Of a DNA stretch of 64,000 nucleotides, positions 12,158 to 23,582 are shown in pieces (position 1 is the stretch's first letter; every line of letters starts with the position of its first letter). The notes beneath the pieces are model-generated. The model was given only the letters and a program-made list of their open reading frames with translations. It was not told where the DNA came from and searched no databases. The stretch spans positions 248,001 through 312,000 of the forward strand of contig JACGCN010000024.1 in assembly GCA_014905825.1 (NCBI GenBank), read 5' to 3'. Source of the DNA: Lyophyllum atratum (taxonomy: Eukaryota; Basidiomycota; Agaricomycetes; Agaricales; Lyophyllaceae). Both the position numbers and the translations under genes were made by a program.

Positions 12158-13426
12158 ATGAACGTACTGGGGGCGCTGAGGTTGATTCGAAGATCTTCTG
12201 GACCAACAACCTGTCATCTACCAACTCTAACACCCCGTCGCATCGTGGGCCTTAGATTCAGGTCGATGTTGAATGATACCCCAAATCCTATTCCTGCATC
12301 CTTCTTACGCGGTGGCACGTCCAAAGGAATTTTTCTGAATCGCTCTACACTTCCAGCAGACCGTTCACAATGGGACCGGATTTTTTTGGGTATCATGGGC
12401 TCTCCCGACCCTGAGCACGGAAGACAGTTGAACGGCATGGGAGGAGGAGTCTCAAGCCTTTCCAAAATCTGCGTCGTGGGGTCGCCCTCGCCCTTGCAAA
12501 TGGAACAAGGAATAGATGTCGAGTATACCTTTGTGCAGGTTGGGATCCGCGACAGCAGCATCGACTATTCGGGGAATTGCGGAAATCTGTCGAGCATGAT
12601 TGGCGTATTCGCTGTCGACGAAGGCATCTGCATCCCTCACTCATCGGGAACGCATGCCACTGTCCGTTCCTTCAATACCAATACCCAGAAAATAATCGAC
12701 ACCACCTTCCCCATCTCGACGGCTGGTCCGGCAACCCCGTTGCTTTCGAATCCAGAGACCACCATCGCGGGTGTCCCGAGGAAAGCGTCCACCATCGTAC
12801 TTGACTTTGTCAACCCAGCCGGGGCTCGAACAGGAAAGCTCCTCCCCACCGGTTCACCGCAGGATAATCTGGCGGTCCCGCCATCTCAGAGTAGCGATGA
12901 AAGGACCGTCAGATGCTCGTGCGTGGACGCAACCAATCCCACCGTGTTCGTCAGCCACGCCGACCTCTCCGAGTTCCTTCCCATCGATGCCTACATAAAG
13001 GGAAACTCACCTGCAGTCGACGAAACATTGGAGCGAATCCGACAAGTCGCAGCAAGTAGAATGGGACTCGACCCAGCTGCCAAGGCTCAGCCCAAGATAG
13101 CCATTCTTCGAGCGCCGCACACAGACGAGGATCGCGTGCAGGGTGTAGACATCGTGATCCACGCACTCTCGATGGGAGTATTGCACAAGGCCGTTCCAAT
13201 GACTGTTGGGTTGTGTGCTGGCGTTGCATCGAACATCGAGAACACCTTGGCATGGGACATCGTCCAGGAGTCGCGCGCAGGCGATCAGAACAAGGACATG
13301 GTGAGGATTCGGCACCCTAGCGGCGTCGTCGATGTAGGGGCGCAGTTTGCAGAAGATGGAGCGGTGAAGAGCGCAAAAGTCGTGCGCACTGGGCGGCGGT
13401 TGATGAAAGGCATGGTGTGGTGGTGA
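12158..13426 (+). CDS. PrpF-family isomerase (2-methylaconitate cis-trans isomerase-like), 422 aa, probably mitochondrial
   Basis: This uninterrupted gene belongs to the PrpF family, relatives of diaminopimelate-epimerase-fold enzymes. Bacterial PrpF isomerises 2-methylaconitate in the 2-methylcitrate route of propionate breakdown. Visible signatures are FLRGGTSKG near the start of the mature protein, which holds the conserved lysine, and NCGNLSSMIG, which holds the conserved cysteine. I chose the ATG at 12158. The sequence MNVLGALRLIRRSS and the next 20 residues have many Arg and Ser and no acidic residues, like a mitochondrial targeting peptide, and the conserved domain begins at the ATG at 12266. 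The frame stays open up to 12077, so a longer start cannot be excluded. Its neighbours (lactonase-like gene and CoA-transferase) suggest organic-acid catabolism. The exact substrate in fungi is not settled. Confidence 0.85.
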   Translation: MNVLGALRLIRRSSGPTTCHLPTLTPRRIVGLRFRSMLNDTPNPIPASFLRGGTSKGIFLNRSTLPADRSQWDRIFLGIMGSPDPEHGRQLNGMGGGVSSLSKICVVGSPSPLQMEQGIDVEYTFVQVGIRDSSIDYSGNCGNLSSMIGVFAVDEGICIPHSSGTHATVRSFNTNTQKIIDTTFPISTAGPATPLLSNPETTIAGVPRKASTIVLDFVNPAGARTGKLLPTGSPQDNLAVPPSQSSDERTVRCSCVDATNPTVFVSHADLSEFLPIDAYIKGNSPAVDETLERIRQVAASRMGLDPAAKAQPKIAILRAPHTDEDRVQGVDIVIHALSMGVLHKAVPMTVGLCAGVASNIENTLAWDIVQESRAGDQNKDMVRIRHPSGVVDVGAQFAEDGAVKSAKVVRTGRRLMKGMVWW

Positions 13427-14396
13427 AACGAGTATGCGAACAAATGATATCGCAAGCCACGCACCTTTTAAAGGTTCGCTTCAAGCGCCTGTCCAATTAT
13501 CCTTGCTCAATTCTCTTCGTGTTATATAGACCCGCCCGCATATGTCCGCGTTCTTACTCACCAAGATGGTTTATGAGCCCCACAATTATCCGCGCGGCTC
13601 TTGGATGATAAGACGCCATTAGATACACCGCAACACTCTACGTCTTATCAATCCATGCCAACATTTCTTTCGATGGCATGATCGATAATGCCTCCTATTT
13701 GCCCTTATGGACCGCTCTGATCAATCCTCCGAGCCCTGCCACCAAAACCTTCGTGTGCCACGCGAAGTCTTGCCTTCATTTCCTCTGACTGGCCTCAACA
13801 AGCCTTCTTGACGCTCACTCTGTCCTATCATGTCCCGGCGAAACCGATCCGAGTACCTCCTCGTGGCACTTAAAACCGAGAGGCGGGAGCTATGATCGTC
13901 GATTCCCCAGGATATACACTCGTCACTCATCAAACGCAACAACATTGAACCCTCCAAGCGTGTCTTCACCGCGGTCAGAAACCCTTGGAATCGAAGGATG
14001 GCGAGGAGAATAGTCGGAGTTGTAACATAAGTTAGGCACAACGAGCTTCGTCTACACCGAATCTCCGTGATGCCCTTCTTCTCATGGCCTTCCGCTTGGG
14101 TTCCACTCCAGGTCGAGAAGGGTGTCTATGATCACGTGACGTCAGGCGAATCCTCGGGGGAAACATGTGCTATGGAACACCACAGTCGAATGCTTCGCAA
14201 TAATGGACGAGTGCGCACCGCGACACTCCCAGTGTGAAGCAACCGCCTCTCCTGGATGGCGGGCATTGCCTACGTCCCTGACTATTTACACATAGGAGGC
14301 TCATGTCGCGCGTGTGCGGCGAATCATCGGGGCTCCAAACTTGTTAAAAGCCGGTTAATCGATCACCAGGTCCTTGAAGGCGTACCATAACGTATC
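13427..14396. other. Intergenic region
   Basis: I see no coding exon, repeat or RNA gene here. The right part should hold the promoter of the lactonase-like gene starting at 14397. Confidence 0.45.
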
Positions 14397-15571
14397 ATGG
14401 TCCATCTTATCCTCACAGCCTCGTACACCAACGAGGTTTACACGCTCGCTTTCGATCCTGAAACCTCGAGTATATCCATAGCTTCGAGTTTAACCATCGG
14501 ACACCATCCTTCATGGATCACGTTCTATCCCGGTAACGAGTCTCTCGTCTTTACTGGTCTTGAACAAGCAGATGGAAAGGCGGTTGCGCTGAAGTTCGAT
14601 GACGAGGGGAAGGGAGAAGTGGTAGCTGAAGCGCCTAGTGGAGGCGCCGATCCCTGCTCGCTAGTTGCTACGAAGAACGAATTACTCATCGCGAATGTAT
14701 GTCCAATCAGACCCCTGTCTCAATATCGGGATACGCGTATAAACTTCTTTTTTGCTCTACAGTACTCCTCTGGCGTTGTGTCCACGTTCCCTATCTCTCC
14801 CAATGCACCGTACTTCATGGCGTCATCGCCCACCACGCTTCAGCTCAAGGGCTCCGGTCCGAACACCTCGAGGCAAGAAGGATCGCATCCTCACCAAGTT
14901 ATCATCCATGAAGAATATGGCGAGCTTTTGGTGCCAGACTTGGGTGCCGATGTGGTCCGAAGATTTAAGCTGGGTGACGACGGATCGTTGTGCTATCGAG
15001 GTCATATTCAGTATACGTTAGGTGCGGGGCCTCGCCACGTTGCTTTCCATGGTACGTCCGCGACTCTTTGTTCTATCGAGCTACGCTGACATTGACAATA
15101 GATGGGTACCTTTACACCCTCCTTGAACTGAACAGCACACTCGCGAAACACCGTTTCCCGCCGCTTCCACACCTTCCAACCTTTGTCAAATCAACAAACA
15201 CGATGTCGAACCCTCCGCCTGAGCTGAAAGACATGCTCGCCGCTGAAATCCTTATCCCAACGCCCAACTCCACGTACCCCATTCCATACCTCTACCTCTC
15301 AAATCGCAACGATCCTTCGCCTGAAGGCGATATCATTTCAATCTTTGCCATTTCCGGCTCCGATTGGCTCGAGCAAGTATCGGAGGTCAGGTCGGGCCTG
15401 AAGCATCTTCGCGGAATGGCCTTTGGCGGACCAGACGACAAATGGCTAGTTGCTGGGGGCGTCAACGGCGGCGGCGTGAAGGTGTTCGAGCGCGTCAATG
15501 GCGGGAGGAATCTCAAGATCGTTGCGGAGAACCCAAGTATCGAAGCGCCGACTGGTTTCCTGTGGAAGTGA
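14397..15571 (+). CDS. Beta-propeller lactonase-like protein (6-phosphogluconolactonase / carboxymuconate cyclase type), 352 aa
   Basis: Model: join(14397..14696, 14763..15051, 15102..15571). The protein matches the seven-bladed lactonase family. Repeated blade motifs include GHHPSWITFYPGNESLVFTG, SHPHQVIIHEEYGELLVPDLG, GAGPRHVAFH and YLYLSNRND. In this family HPHQ, GPRHVAF and the SNR motif line the active face of the propeller. Family members hydrolyse sugar or aromatic-acid lactones or cyclise carboxymuconate; the sequence does not say which. There is no signal peptide, so it is probably cytosolic. A damaged tandem copy follows directly at 15728-16923, showing a local duplication. Both introns have standard GT...AG ends and the exon joins restore family sequence, so the model is strong. 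Confidence 0.85.
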
Positions 15572-15727
15572 GGCAGGAGTGGGGAAGAGTATGGTCGTCA
15601 TGAATACCAAGATCGGAAGAATCTTATCGCTTGTATGTATATCAAATATGCACGGTCCGATGTGCCGAACCGCTTTCTTAATTCATCGTCTCGTCTGTTC
15701 TTCTATCCTGTCGTCCGGTCTTTTGTG

Positions 15728-16923
15728 ATGCATCGTATCTTGGTCGCGTCTCATACGAACGAGATCTACACCTTGGATTTTTCGCCGCACGACACTGTAT
15801 CGGAATCGTCGTTCATCACTTTGTCATCCTCCATCGCAGCTGGCTACCACCCTTCATGGATCACTCCTCACCCAGACGACAGGTCACTGATATTCTAGTT
15901 GCTGCAACAAGAAGAAGGAAGAGTAGTGGCAATCAAATATAACGAAAACGGCGAAGGGGAAGTCGTCGGAACAGCCTTAAGTGGTGGCGCATCCCCGCCG
16001 TCCATTCTTGCCAGCACGAGAGAACTCTTCGTCGCTCATGTTTGTTATACAAGATAATTTTGCTACAGACATCATATCAGTCCCTAACACGTATCACAGA
16101 ACCCTCTGGTACCGTCTCCACCATACCAATTTCATCTCAGCCGCCATACATATTGGCCTCCGAGCCTTCTAGCATCGTAAAATTGGAAGGCCAGGACCGA
16201 ACCTCACAAGGCAGGAATCCGCCCACCCCCATCAGGTGGTACTTCATCCAGAACGAGAAGAATTACTTGTGCCCGACCTTGGATCCGACAAGGTTTGGAG
16301 GTTTGTAAAAGATCTCCAGGGCGTGTGGAAGCCCATGGGACACGTACACTTTACACCTGGCAGTGGGCCGCGGCACGTCGCTCTTTATCGTAAATCTTCG
16401 TACCGCCTGTCTTCTTGTCGCATCGCACATACTCATTGATTGGTGATGACCAGGAGATCTGCTCTACACAGTTTGTGAATTGTCAAACACGGTCTGCGCA
16501 CATGCGCTACCCGCTCTCCCCGAAGAATCCACACTTCTTGCAACTGCGCCGACGATGGAGCACCCCTTGCCTCTTCCCAATGATATGCTAGCCTCTGAGA
16601 TCCTGATCCCACCCCCAAACGTGACGTTCCCGACGCCTTATCTCTACGTCTCGAATCGCAACGACCTATCCAGCAAAGGTGATACCATCGCCATCTTTGA
16701 CATTACAGAGCCCAAGGAGCTACGACTCGTTGCAGAGGTGCGGACTGGTCTAAAGCATGTTAGAGCCATGGAATTTGGCGGTCTCGATGACTGTTGGTTG
16801 ATCGTGGGTGGCATGAACGAAGGTGGCGTCAAGATATTTGAGCGTGTGCAGGGTGGGAGGGGGCTGAAGCTCGTGGCGGAGAAGCAGGATGTCAAAACTC
16901 CCACTGGGTTCCTCTGGTTGTAA
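15728..16923 (+). pseudogene. Broken tandem copy of the lactonase-like gene
   Basis: This copy has the same exon layout and the same motifs as the gene at 14397-15571 (YHPSWITPHPDD, AHPHQVVLHPE, GSGPRHVAL, YLYVSNRND, PTGFLWL at the end). It has two lesions. An in-frame TAG stands at 15896-15898, where the intact paralog reads straight through. The frame also shifts within about 16180-16190, after KLEG, so the HPHQ segment is in another frame than the exon before it. Neither can be removed by a sensible intron. The last exon (about 16453-16923) is open to a normal stop. Two real mutations are more likely than two sequencing errors, but reads should confirm it. Confidence 0.75.
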
Positions 16924-17070
16924 TGGTCTCCTGGACAGACTGCACAACGAGTACAAAGTTGAAGGAAACCAAAATCCGTGGATCTTATACTAGATCTATA
17001 CACGTCGTAAGATACAAATAATTCATATACGCAAGTACCTAAGAAGGTAGTAAGCTCGCTACATACACCA

Positions 17071-18826
17071 TTACCCAATTATACCCTCGCTCCTCAGCTT
17101 CGAAACCGCCTCCAGAGAAAGCCCCAAGTCCCCCATCAGCACGGAGTCTGTGTGGAAGCCGAGATTTGGTCCAGCCCACTTGGGCTGCGGATCCACACCA
17201 TCGATGACAGGGAATGTGCTCTGCATCTTCACATTCCACCCCTCTCCCTTCTCCTGATCACCAACCCAGACGTCTCGCACAGCACCACGCGCGATGGTCT
17301 GCTCCCCTTCCACCACCTCCTTCACCGTGACCACTCGACCCACAGGCACGCCCACCTGATTCATAACATCTATCACCTCCTCGACGGTGTGCTGCGACGT
17401 CCAGTCGATGATGCCCTTCTCGATCTCCGCCTGCTTCGCAACCCGATGGTGGTTCTGCTGATATGAGGGGCCTGTGAGATCAGGGCGTTTGACGACTTGC
17501 ATCAGGCGGTTGTATATTGAATCGCCATTCGCGCCGATGACGACGTAGGTCGGAATTAGCGGAGACTCGGGATCGGGGAGGCATGGGTAGGCGTTTGTGG
17601 GCACGATTCCGGTTACGGATGAGCCGGAGGGTCCCCGTGTCTGTGAAGTCCAATGAAAATACGCTTTAAGGATCAGAGGATGGTATAGATACCTTTCCCT
17701 TGCGGTCGTACTCGGGGATAATGCCTTCCATTAGGTTGAGCATACTATTTGAAGGTGGATGTTAACGAAATTAAGGACATAAGATTAGTAGACATACCTC
17801 TCGACGATGCTGACGTCCACCGTTGTTCCTGATGGATTGGGTCCTTGCTTTTGTCTTCCCAACAGCGCCAGGACCTTTGTCCATGTCAGCCAAATTTATT
17901 AAAGTCTTCAAAGAGAAAGATGTACCGTGCCAAACGCTGCATGCAAACCAGCGATGGAGTCTCCTAAACTTATGTTGGGTCTAACGGGCGGACCTGCGAG
18001 TCCTTGCGTTTCGGGATCCGGGAAGCCATTAATATATCGAAAGCCGGATTCCGCCTCGCACACTGAGGCGTATCCAGGACGGGGAGCCCAAGGACCCGTT
18101 TGGCCATATCCACTCACACGAGTAAATATAAGTGACGGGTTGTGGGGATGTAGGTCTGCGGGACCGAGGGACCATCTCTCGAGGGCTGAGAAGCGCAGTT
18201 CGTGAGAGGTTTTTGAGATTAGATAAAATTGGAAAACCTACTTCCGGGCTTGAAGTTCTCGATGATGACATCACTCTTGATGGCAAGTTGTTTTACAAGT
18301 CTGCGAGGGAAGGACGATTGGAACGTTGAGATTCCGTTGGGTGGGGTGTGGAGGAACTGAAGTACTCACTCTCTGCCTTCCGGTTTCCTCAAGTCTATAG
18401 CTACGCTCTTCTTGTTTCTTGCTATACTTCTGAACCACGGACTCGTGCCGTCTGCATCGAGTTCACGCCAAACACGCAATGGATCTCCAGTTCTAGGCGG
18501 CTCTACCTTTATCACTTCCGCACCGAACTGCCTGGAGGCATGGAACCATGACGGTCAGGAGCGACGCGAGGGAGATCTGAAAGAACGCACCCAAGCAATT
18601 GTCCGGCAAAAGGTCCTGCAATGAGCTGTCCCATCTCCAGCACGCGTACCCCAGAAAGCGGCAGGTTTTTCGGTGCATCAGTCACCGTTGCAAAGGCTCT
18701 ACACCGTCGTTAGCAAAGAATAGGGACTTCAAGTGGACCTTCGTACGAATGGTGAGGTTTAAGTGAGGTACCCACGCGACAGAGGCAAGAAGCGAACGAG
18801 CGAGTCGATAGGAGGGAGGCGCTCAT
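17071..18826 (-). CDS. Class III CoA-transferase (CaiB/BaiF family), 8 exons, 446 aa, probably mitochondrial
   Basis: Model: complement(join(17071..17640, 17693..17744, 17798..17874, 17926..18185, 18242..18300, 18370..18531, 18591..18696, 18772..18826)), in phase throughout. After a Ser/Arg-rich leader (MSASLLSTRSFASCLCR) the conserved domain begins with LSGVRVLEMGQLIAGPFAGQ. It continues through FGAEVIKVEPP, RNKKSVAIDLRKPEGRE, SDVIIENFKPG and VSGYGQTGPWA. The catalytic aspartate is expected in GDSIAGLHAA (about D203). The C-terminal half is complete. Family members move CoA between carboxylic acids; mammalian SUGCT, a mitochondrial succinate/glutarate CoA-transferase, is a close layout match. 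The leader suggests a mitochondrial site, like the PrpF protein nearby. The exact acid substrate cannot be read from the sequence. Confidence 0.87.
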
Positions 18827-20391
18827 TATTAGGACTAGCAATCGCTAGAGGTATTGAGGTAGGTATAGATGGATATTATCGCTGGTGGGTGTAGCGGCAC
18901 GGTGCTCCGTATAAATACTGGACGACAAAATACCGCATCGGCGAGAGATCGGCCGAAAGCGACCCGACGCGTATCGGTCTTACTACGGTCTGATACCGAG
19001 GCTGTGACGACGAAATGGAACCCAAACTTCCAGCAAAGTCGACAGCGAGTATAAAAAGCACAACAAGCAAGATACTACTCATCGTTCGCCTCGGCAACAG
19101 CCTCGGGATGAACGCAGCCCGAGGCGAGCAAAAGCTTCCATGTGTGGAGATGGAAACTTTGAGGGAACCTTTCGACTCAAACGCCCAGAGCTTTGCGGGA
19201 CGGCCGACAGAGTTTTGCATCACGACAGACGAGAATCGAGGCGCATTCCAAGCCAGGGTCCTGCCAGGGTCCGAGGCGCGCTAAACCCTGGAGAGCCTGT
19301 AGTTGACCGGGACGCTCTAGAGCAAATAGCAACAATTATGCCACGCAACGCTCTCTTCCGCTTCGCGGCAAGGAAAGGTCTTGGCCTCATGGAATTGGTG
19401 ATAGGAGCTCTGCCACACCGTCTGCGAATCCACTGTATACTCCAGATGCCCTCTTTCGCTACCTTCACCCAACCACATATGCCAGGAATAAGCTCTTCAG
19501 GCACCACTGACAATGGCACACTAATGACCCGGATGATTGAATCATGTCTGGGGATACTGCTGTCGCCGGTCGGACATCCACCCCGATGTCACAGACCCTC
19601 CCCAGGATCCGGTGCGCTCGGAACTAGAGCAAGCTCGTGTGCGCCAATAACGATATCGGTTTAGTCGGAACATGGATCAGGTTCGTCATCGCTGCGCCCA
19701 GAGCTCCTCAGAGATTTCTCGTAATGGAGCAGAGCCTAAAGTTGGCGAATACAACTGGGACCTGTGGGGATTGTTTCAACAGAATGCCGGTAAAGTTTTT
19801 AAACATGTGGACGTTCGTCATGTCGATATCATCGACAGCATATGCATGCATGCTTCAAAGTGTCTGTTGGGTACATTCCACTTCCACATGGTCTCTTCAA
19901 AGCGGCTGTAGCACGGTGGCTTGGCCTTCCGTAAACCTTAGACTATCAAGATTTCGGGCCAAGGTCTTCGCTGTAAAGACCGAAGGTATATAAAGATGCA
20001 ACAATGCTTTCGAACCGTAGTTGCGGGCAAGTATTTCGGACCGAACTCCTTATGGTGTATCTCTCTCTCTCACCTCTATGATGGCGAGTGATGCTACCCC
20101 ATGCTAGCTCCGTGATTAACCAGGCAGATCTTCACGGACAGCCTTAGCTATCCTGTACCGCCGGTGAATCCACTATAGTAAAATTCGTGGACGAGGCCTT
20201 TACGGCCACACCAAGATAGAGGTTCGATGCAACTGGATAGATTGGATATAAACTACAATGGAAAGGGGTATCAACTATTACTCAGGTTATCTTCGTGTAC
20301 AGGGAGAGGGGAATGGTATATACTTTTACAGTTAGGGTTCGATAGGATGAAAATGCAAAAGAAAAGAAAAGAACACGCCTCGGCCGAACTC
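18827..20391. other. Intergenic region of 1.6 kb without a supported gene
   Basis: Several overlapping open frames exist around 19000-19670, but none has a recognisable family motif or joins cleanly to others by splicing. I see no transposon ends or tandem repeats. The left edge should include the promoter of the CoA-transferase gene. Confidence 0.4.
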
Positions 20392-22643
20392 TCAATCAAC
20401 AACCACCAGCCCATCGAAGCTCTTCTTCATCACAGCCTTCCTCATAACACTCACCGGATTAAACTCTTCCTGCACCTTCACCGTCCTCGTCTCTCCATCC
20501 TCGGTGATCTCCTCATACTCCTCCACCACCTCCTCGCCCATGAACACTTTCAGCAACGCCGGCGAGAACCCATTCATCAGCGCCACGCCCTCCCGATCGC
20601 CCTGCACCTCAACCGTCCCGTGCTGCGCCAGGTCCCAATAAACGATCTGCGGCATCTCATACCCCGCGGCCTTGTATGCCCTCTCAATCGCGTCATGGTT
20701 CGTCGCCCAGCTCGCAGCGTCGCTACTCGTCCTGCTACTCTTGTCAAACTGCATGTCCGAGAAGATGAAAAGGCGCTTGATCATCTCGTCCTGTGGAACC
20801 TTGTTCTTGATCGCCAGAGGGAGAAGAAGGTTGAGGAAGACAGCGTTGAGATCCGTGTTCATGCCCCACTGCGATCCCATCATGTCTTGAATTGTCCTGT
20901 GCAGTGGCTGCGTGAGGTCCAGCTGGACGAACTCGGGATGCGCGGAGAAGGTGATGAACCCGCCGTTGAAGGGAGGCTTGGCAAGGTGGGCGAGGATAAG
21001 CGAAAGAGAGACGGCAGGGAGAATGGGCTGCACGTCCTGCATGCCCTTGTTCTTCTTGGGGAGGGACCCGAGGTAGCCCATGGAGCCTGAGACGTCGCAG
21101 ATGGCGAGAGCGTTGTCGATGGAGCCAGACTCGCGGAGCCGCTCGACCAGTGTCTTCCACTGCGCCTCCACCACTCGTATTTGCGTCGTCTTGAGACTTC
21201 GCTTGAATTCTTTGACACTCTGGAACTCGTGGCCCTCCTCCACATCCATCGGTTCACCCAGAGAATACGCCTGCGCGACGAGCTCGTGTGGGAAGAGTGT
21301 CGCGCCGCTGATCTTCTTCCTACCGCTCTCGACTGAGGCGAGATACTTCTGGAACCCGGCAGGGTCGTGCGCATAGAAATGCTCCGTGTTATTCTTCATG
21401 CACACAGAAGAGACGCGGTTATACTTGATCTCGCGCCAACGGTTCGCCGACATGAGCGGTTCAGGAATCGCCGAGACAGAGCGCAATCGTGTCAAGACCC
21501 ATCGTTGGTAGAAGGAGCGAAGGATGATGGCAGCATCTAGGGGCTCCAGGGGTTTATTCAGAGCAGAGGGGTAATTGGATGGAGCCTGTGCGCGGTGTAG
21601 AAGGAGGCTGATGGCGGTGGCGATGTTGGTGTGGCGATCGTGCGCGCCCATGGGTGTTGGAGCCCACTTTCCGGCAAGAGAGATCTGCTTCAGTAGGGGC
21701 AGTCGATCCGCTCCAGGGCTCAGGGCGTCCAGCTCATCTAGAGTGCGAAGGTCTTTGGCTAGCCGATCGGCAAAGAGGCGCGCTACTGCGATGTAAAGCG
21801 CCCGGAACCTGGGTTGTGCTAACTTCCCGACCAGATTATCATACCTCTGCTTGCCAGTAAGCATGCGCTTCTCCTTGGCCGCCTCTTTGTTCTCAGCATC
21901 CTTTGCCAGGGAGCCTGCGATGCGGGCAGCGGGATCTTCAATACCTCCTTTTTGGCGACGGCGGTATTGGTACTTCTGCCTGCGGCTATGTAGGAAGCGA
22001 GAAGGTTGTTTTGTGACATTGAGTTCGTCGACGGCAGCGAGGGCAATAATGTTCAGCAAATCCTTCCCGTATCCGTGCGCTAAGCCCTGCTTGCTTTTGG
22101 GGGTCGTACAAACAGGCTCGACAAGAAAACGGAGGTTGGAGATGGCCGTGCGTGGATGATTGTTGTATAGCCAGGCAAAAGCTCTGGGTAGGGCGTTGTG
22201 TTAGTCACGTTGAGAAGGAGGAGGGACTACACATACCTGTAGAACAATTCTTTGTCACCCTTGCCATCGTGAATACTCCGAATATTCCAGATGATACGAA
22301 GAGTCAATTCCGGGTCCTCCGCCCACGCATCCTGAAGATACTTGTTGAACCGGTCAGCAGTCTGGGAACTCGCCAAACTTTGGAATGCGTCAAGCGTAGG
22401 AGAGAGGGTGGAGTTGTATGTCGGGGCCATGTTTTCGGTGAAAGTTTGATGGGTGGTCCCCTTGAGAGCTTCCATCATGGTGCTCGTCTTCGGTGTCTCA
22501 GCCTTGAGAGTGGGCTCCGAAGACGGCGCCGCAGCTCGACCGACAGGAACAAGGACATCAAGGAAATTGGGATCATAAAGCTCTGGGATATCGGGAAGGG
22601 TCACAGTCTGGCTGGAGGAGGCAGCGGCGAGAGTAGAGATCAT
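20392..22643 (-). CDS. DUF2828 protein with vWA-like domain, 732 aa
   Basis: Model: complement(join(20392..22183, 22237..22643)). The protein fits the DUF2828 family found in fungi, plants and some viruses. Its N-terminal part is helical, and its C-terminal half is a von Willebrand A-type domain with the metal-site motif AICDVSGSM at about residue 499, followed by GFITFSAHPEFVQL and LFIFSDMQFD. A Lys/Arg/Gln-rich segment (HSRRQKYQYRRRQKGG) lies in the middle, and an acidic stretch (EEVVEEYEEITEDGE) near the end. vWA domains usually bind protein partners through a metal ion. The cellular role of the family is not known. The ATG at 22643 was chosen because the frame upstream is not family-like. 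A large open frame on the opposite strand (20227-21090) is a shadow. Confidence 0.85.
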
Positions 22644-23582
22644 CCTTGGAATTCGACGTCGATGAGCAGAGGCAAAGACGTTGATTTCCCAGGCTGGAGC
22701 AATTCGCCCCACTTTATAGACCAGGCGGATACAATTCATTATCAAAACATTTGACAAGTCAGTGTACAAAAGCTGTCGTATTGACTCGACATGAACGACG
22801 CGGTCGCGTCAAGACGTCATTGGAGGAAGCAAGAGTCAGAGTCTCGGTTGCGGCCGCATCCGAGTGTTTGGGAGCTAAGTAGCAGTTTGACTGAATCATC
22901 ATGATCATCACATAATTTATAAATGCGTTTAACCCCAGCAGTCGCGTCTGTGCTCGGTAAGTCTGAAATGCAGTAATTCCAGTCTCAGCCTTATAGTCTG
23001 AAACAACTCCCGAGGATTAACATGTTGCAAATGCAATCAGTGCTGGACTGCTTAGAGTCATAAGAAGGCAGAAGCATCGCCTCAGAGAAGCGAGAAAGCT
23101 GAAGAAGCCTCGAGCGCGAGGCTTATGAGTGGTCGACATATCAAGATAGAACCAAAATGTGAGTCGAGGGACGCATCTCAAGATCAGCATTGCCCCCGAC
23201 GGTTGCATAACCGTGATGCTCTTGAATACAAACGTCTGTTACACGCAAGCAGGTTAGTGCTTTGTTTATCTATGAAAAATTAGTGACAACAAAAGTATAT
23301 CTTGACTATATTTGAAGTTACTAGATCCCAACAATCCAACATATATACCCGGCCTATCCTTCGCAGCTTGATAGGAGATGTTCCGCGTCTTACATCCTCC
23401 AACTGCCCATGGCGATTTTGGACATCTCTGATTCAAACTCACCAAGCGGCAAAGTTATTGGACGACCTTAGACCGTTCTCCTGGAATCTGCAAGACGTCA
23501 AGAGGTGGTCGGCCCAGTAGAACGCGTCCTCGTGGACCACTAGGTGAAATCGAACTGGGAAGGCAGAGCAGTCCTCAAATCT
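22644..23582. other. Intergenic region
   Basis: No gene, repeat or RNA gene was found. The left part should carry the promoter of the DUF2828 gene. Sequence just left of 23583 is where the missing C-terminal exons of the kelch gene would be expected, but I could not recognise any. Confidence 0.45.

Noticed and set aside
20227..21090. 287-aa plus-strand open frame
   Set aside because: It is antisense to the DUF2828 gene and has no family features.
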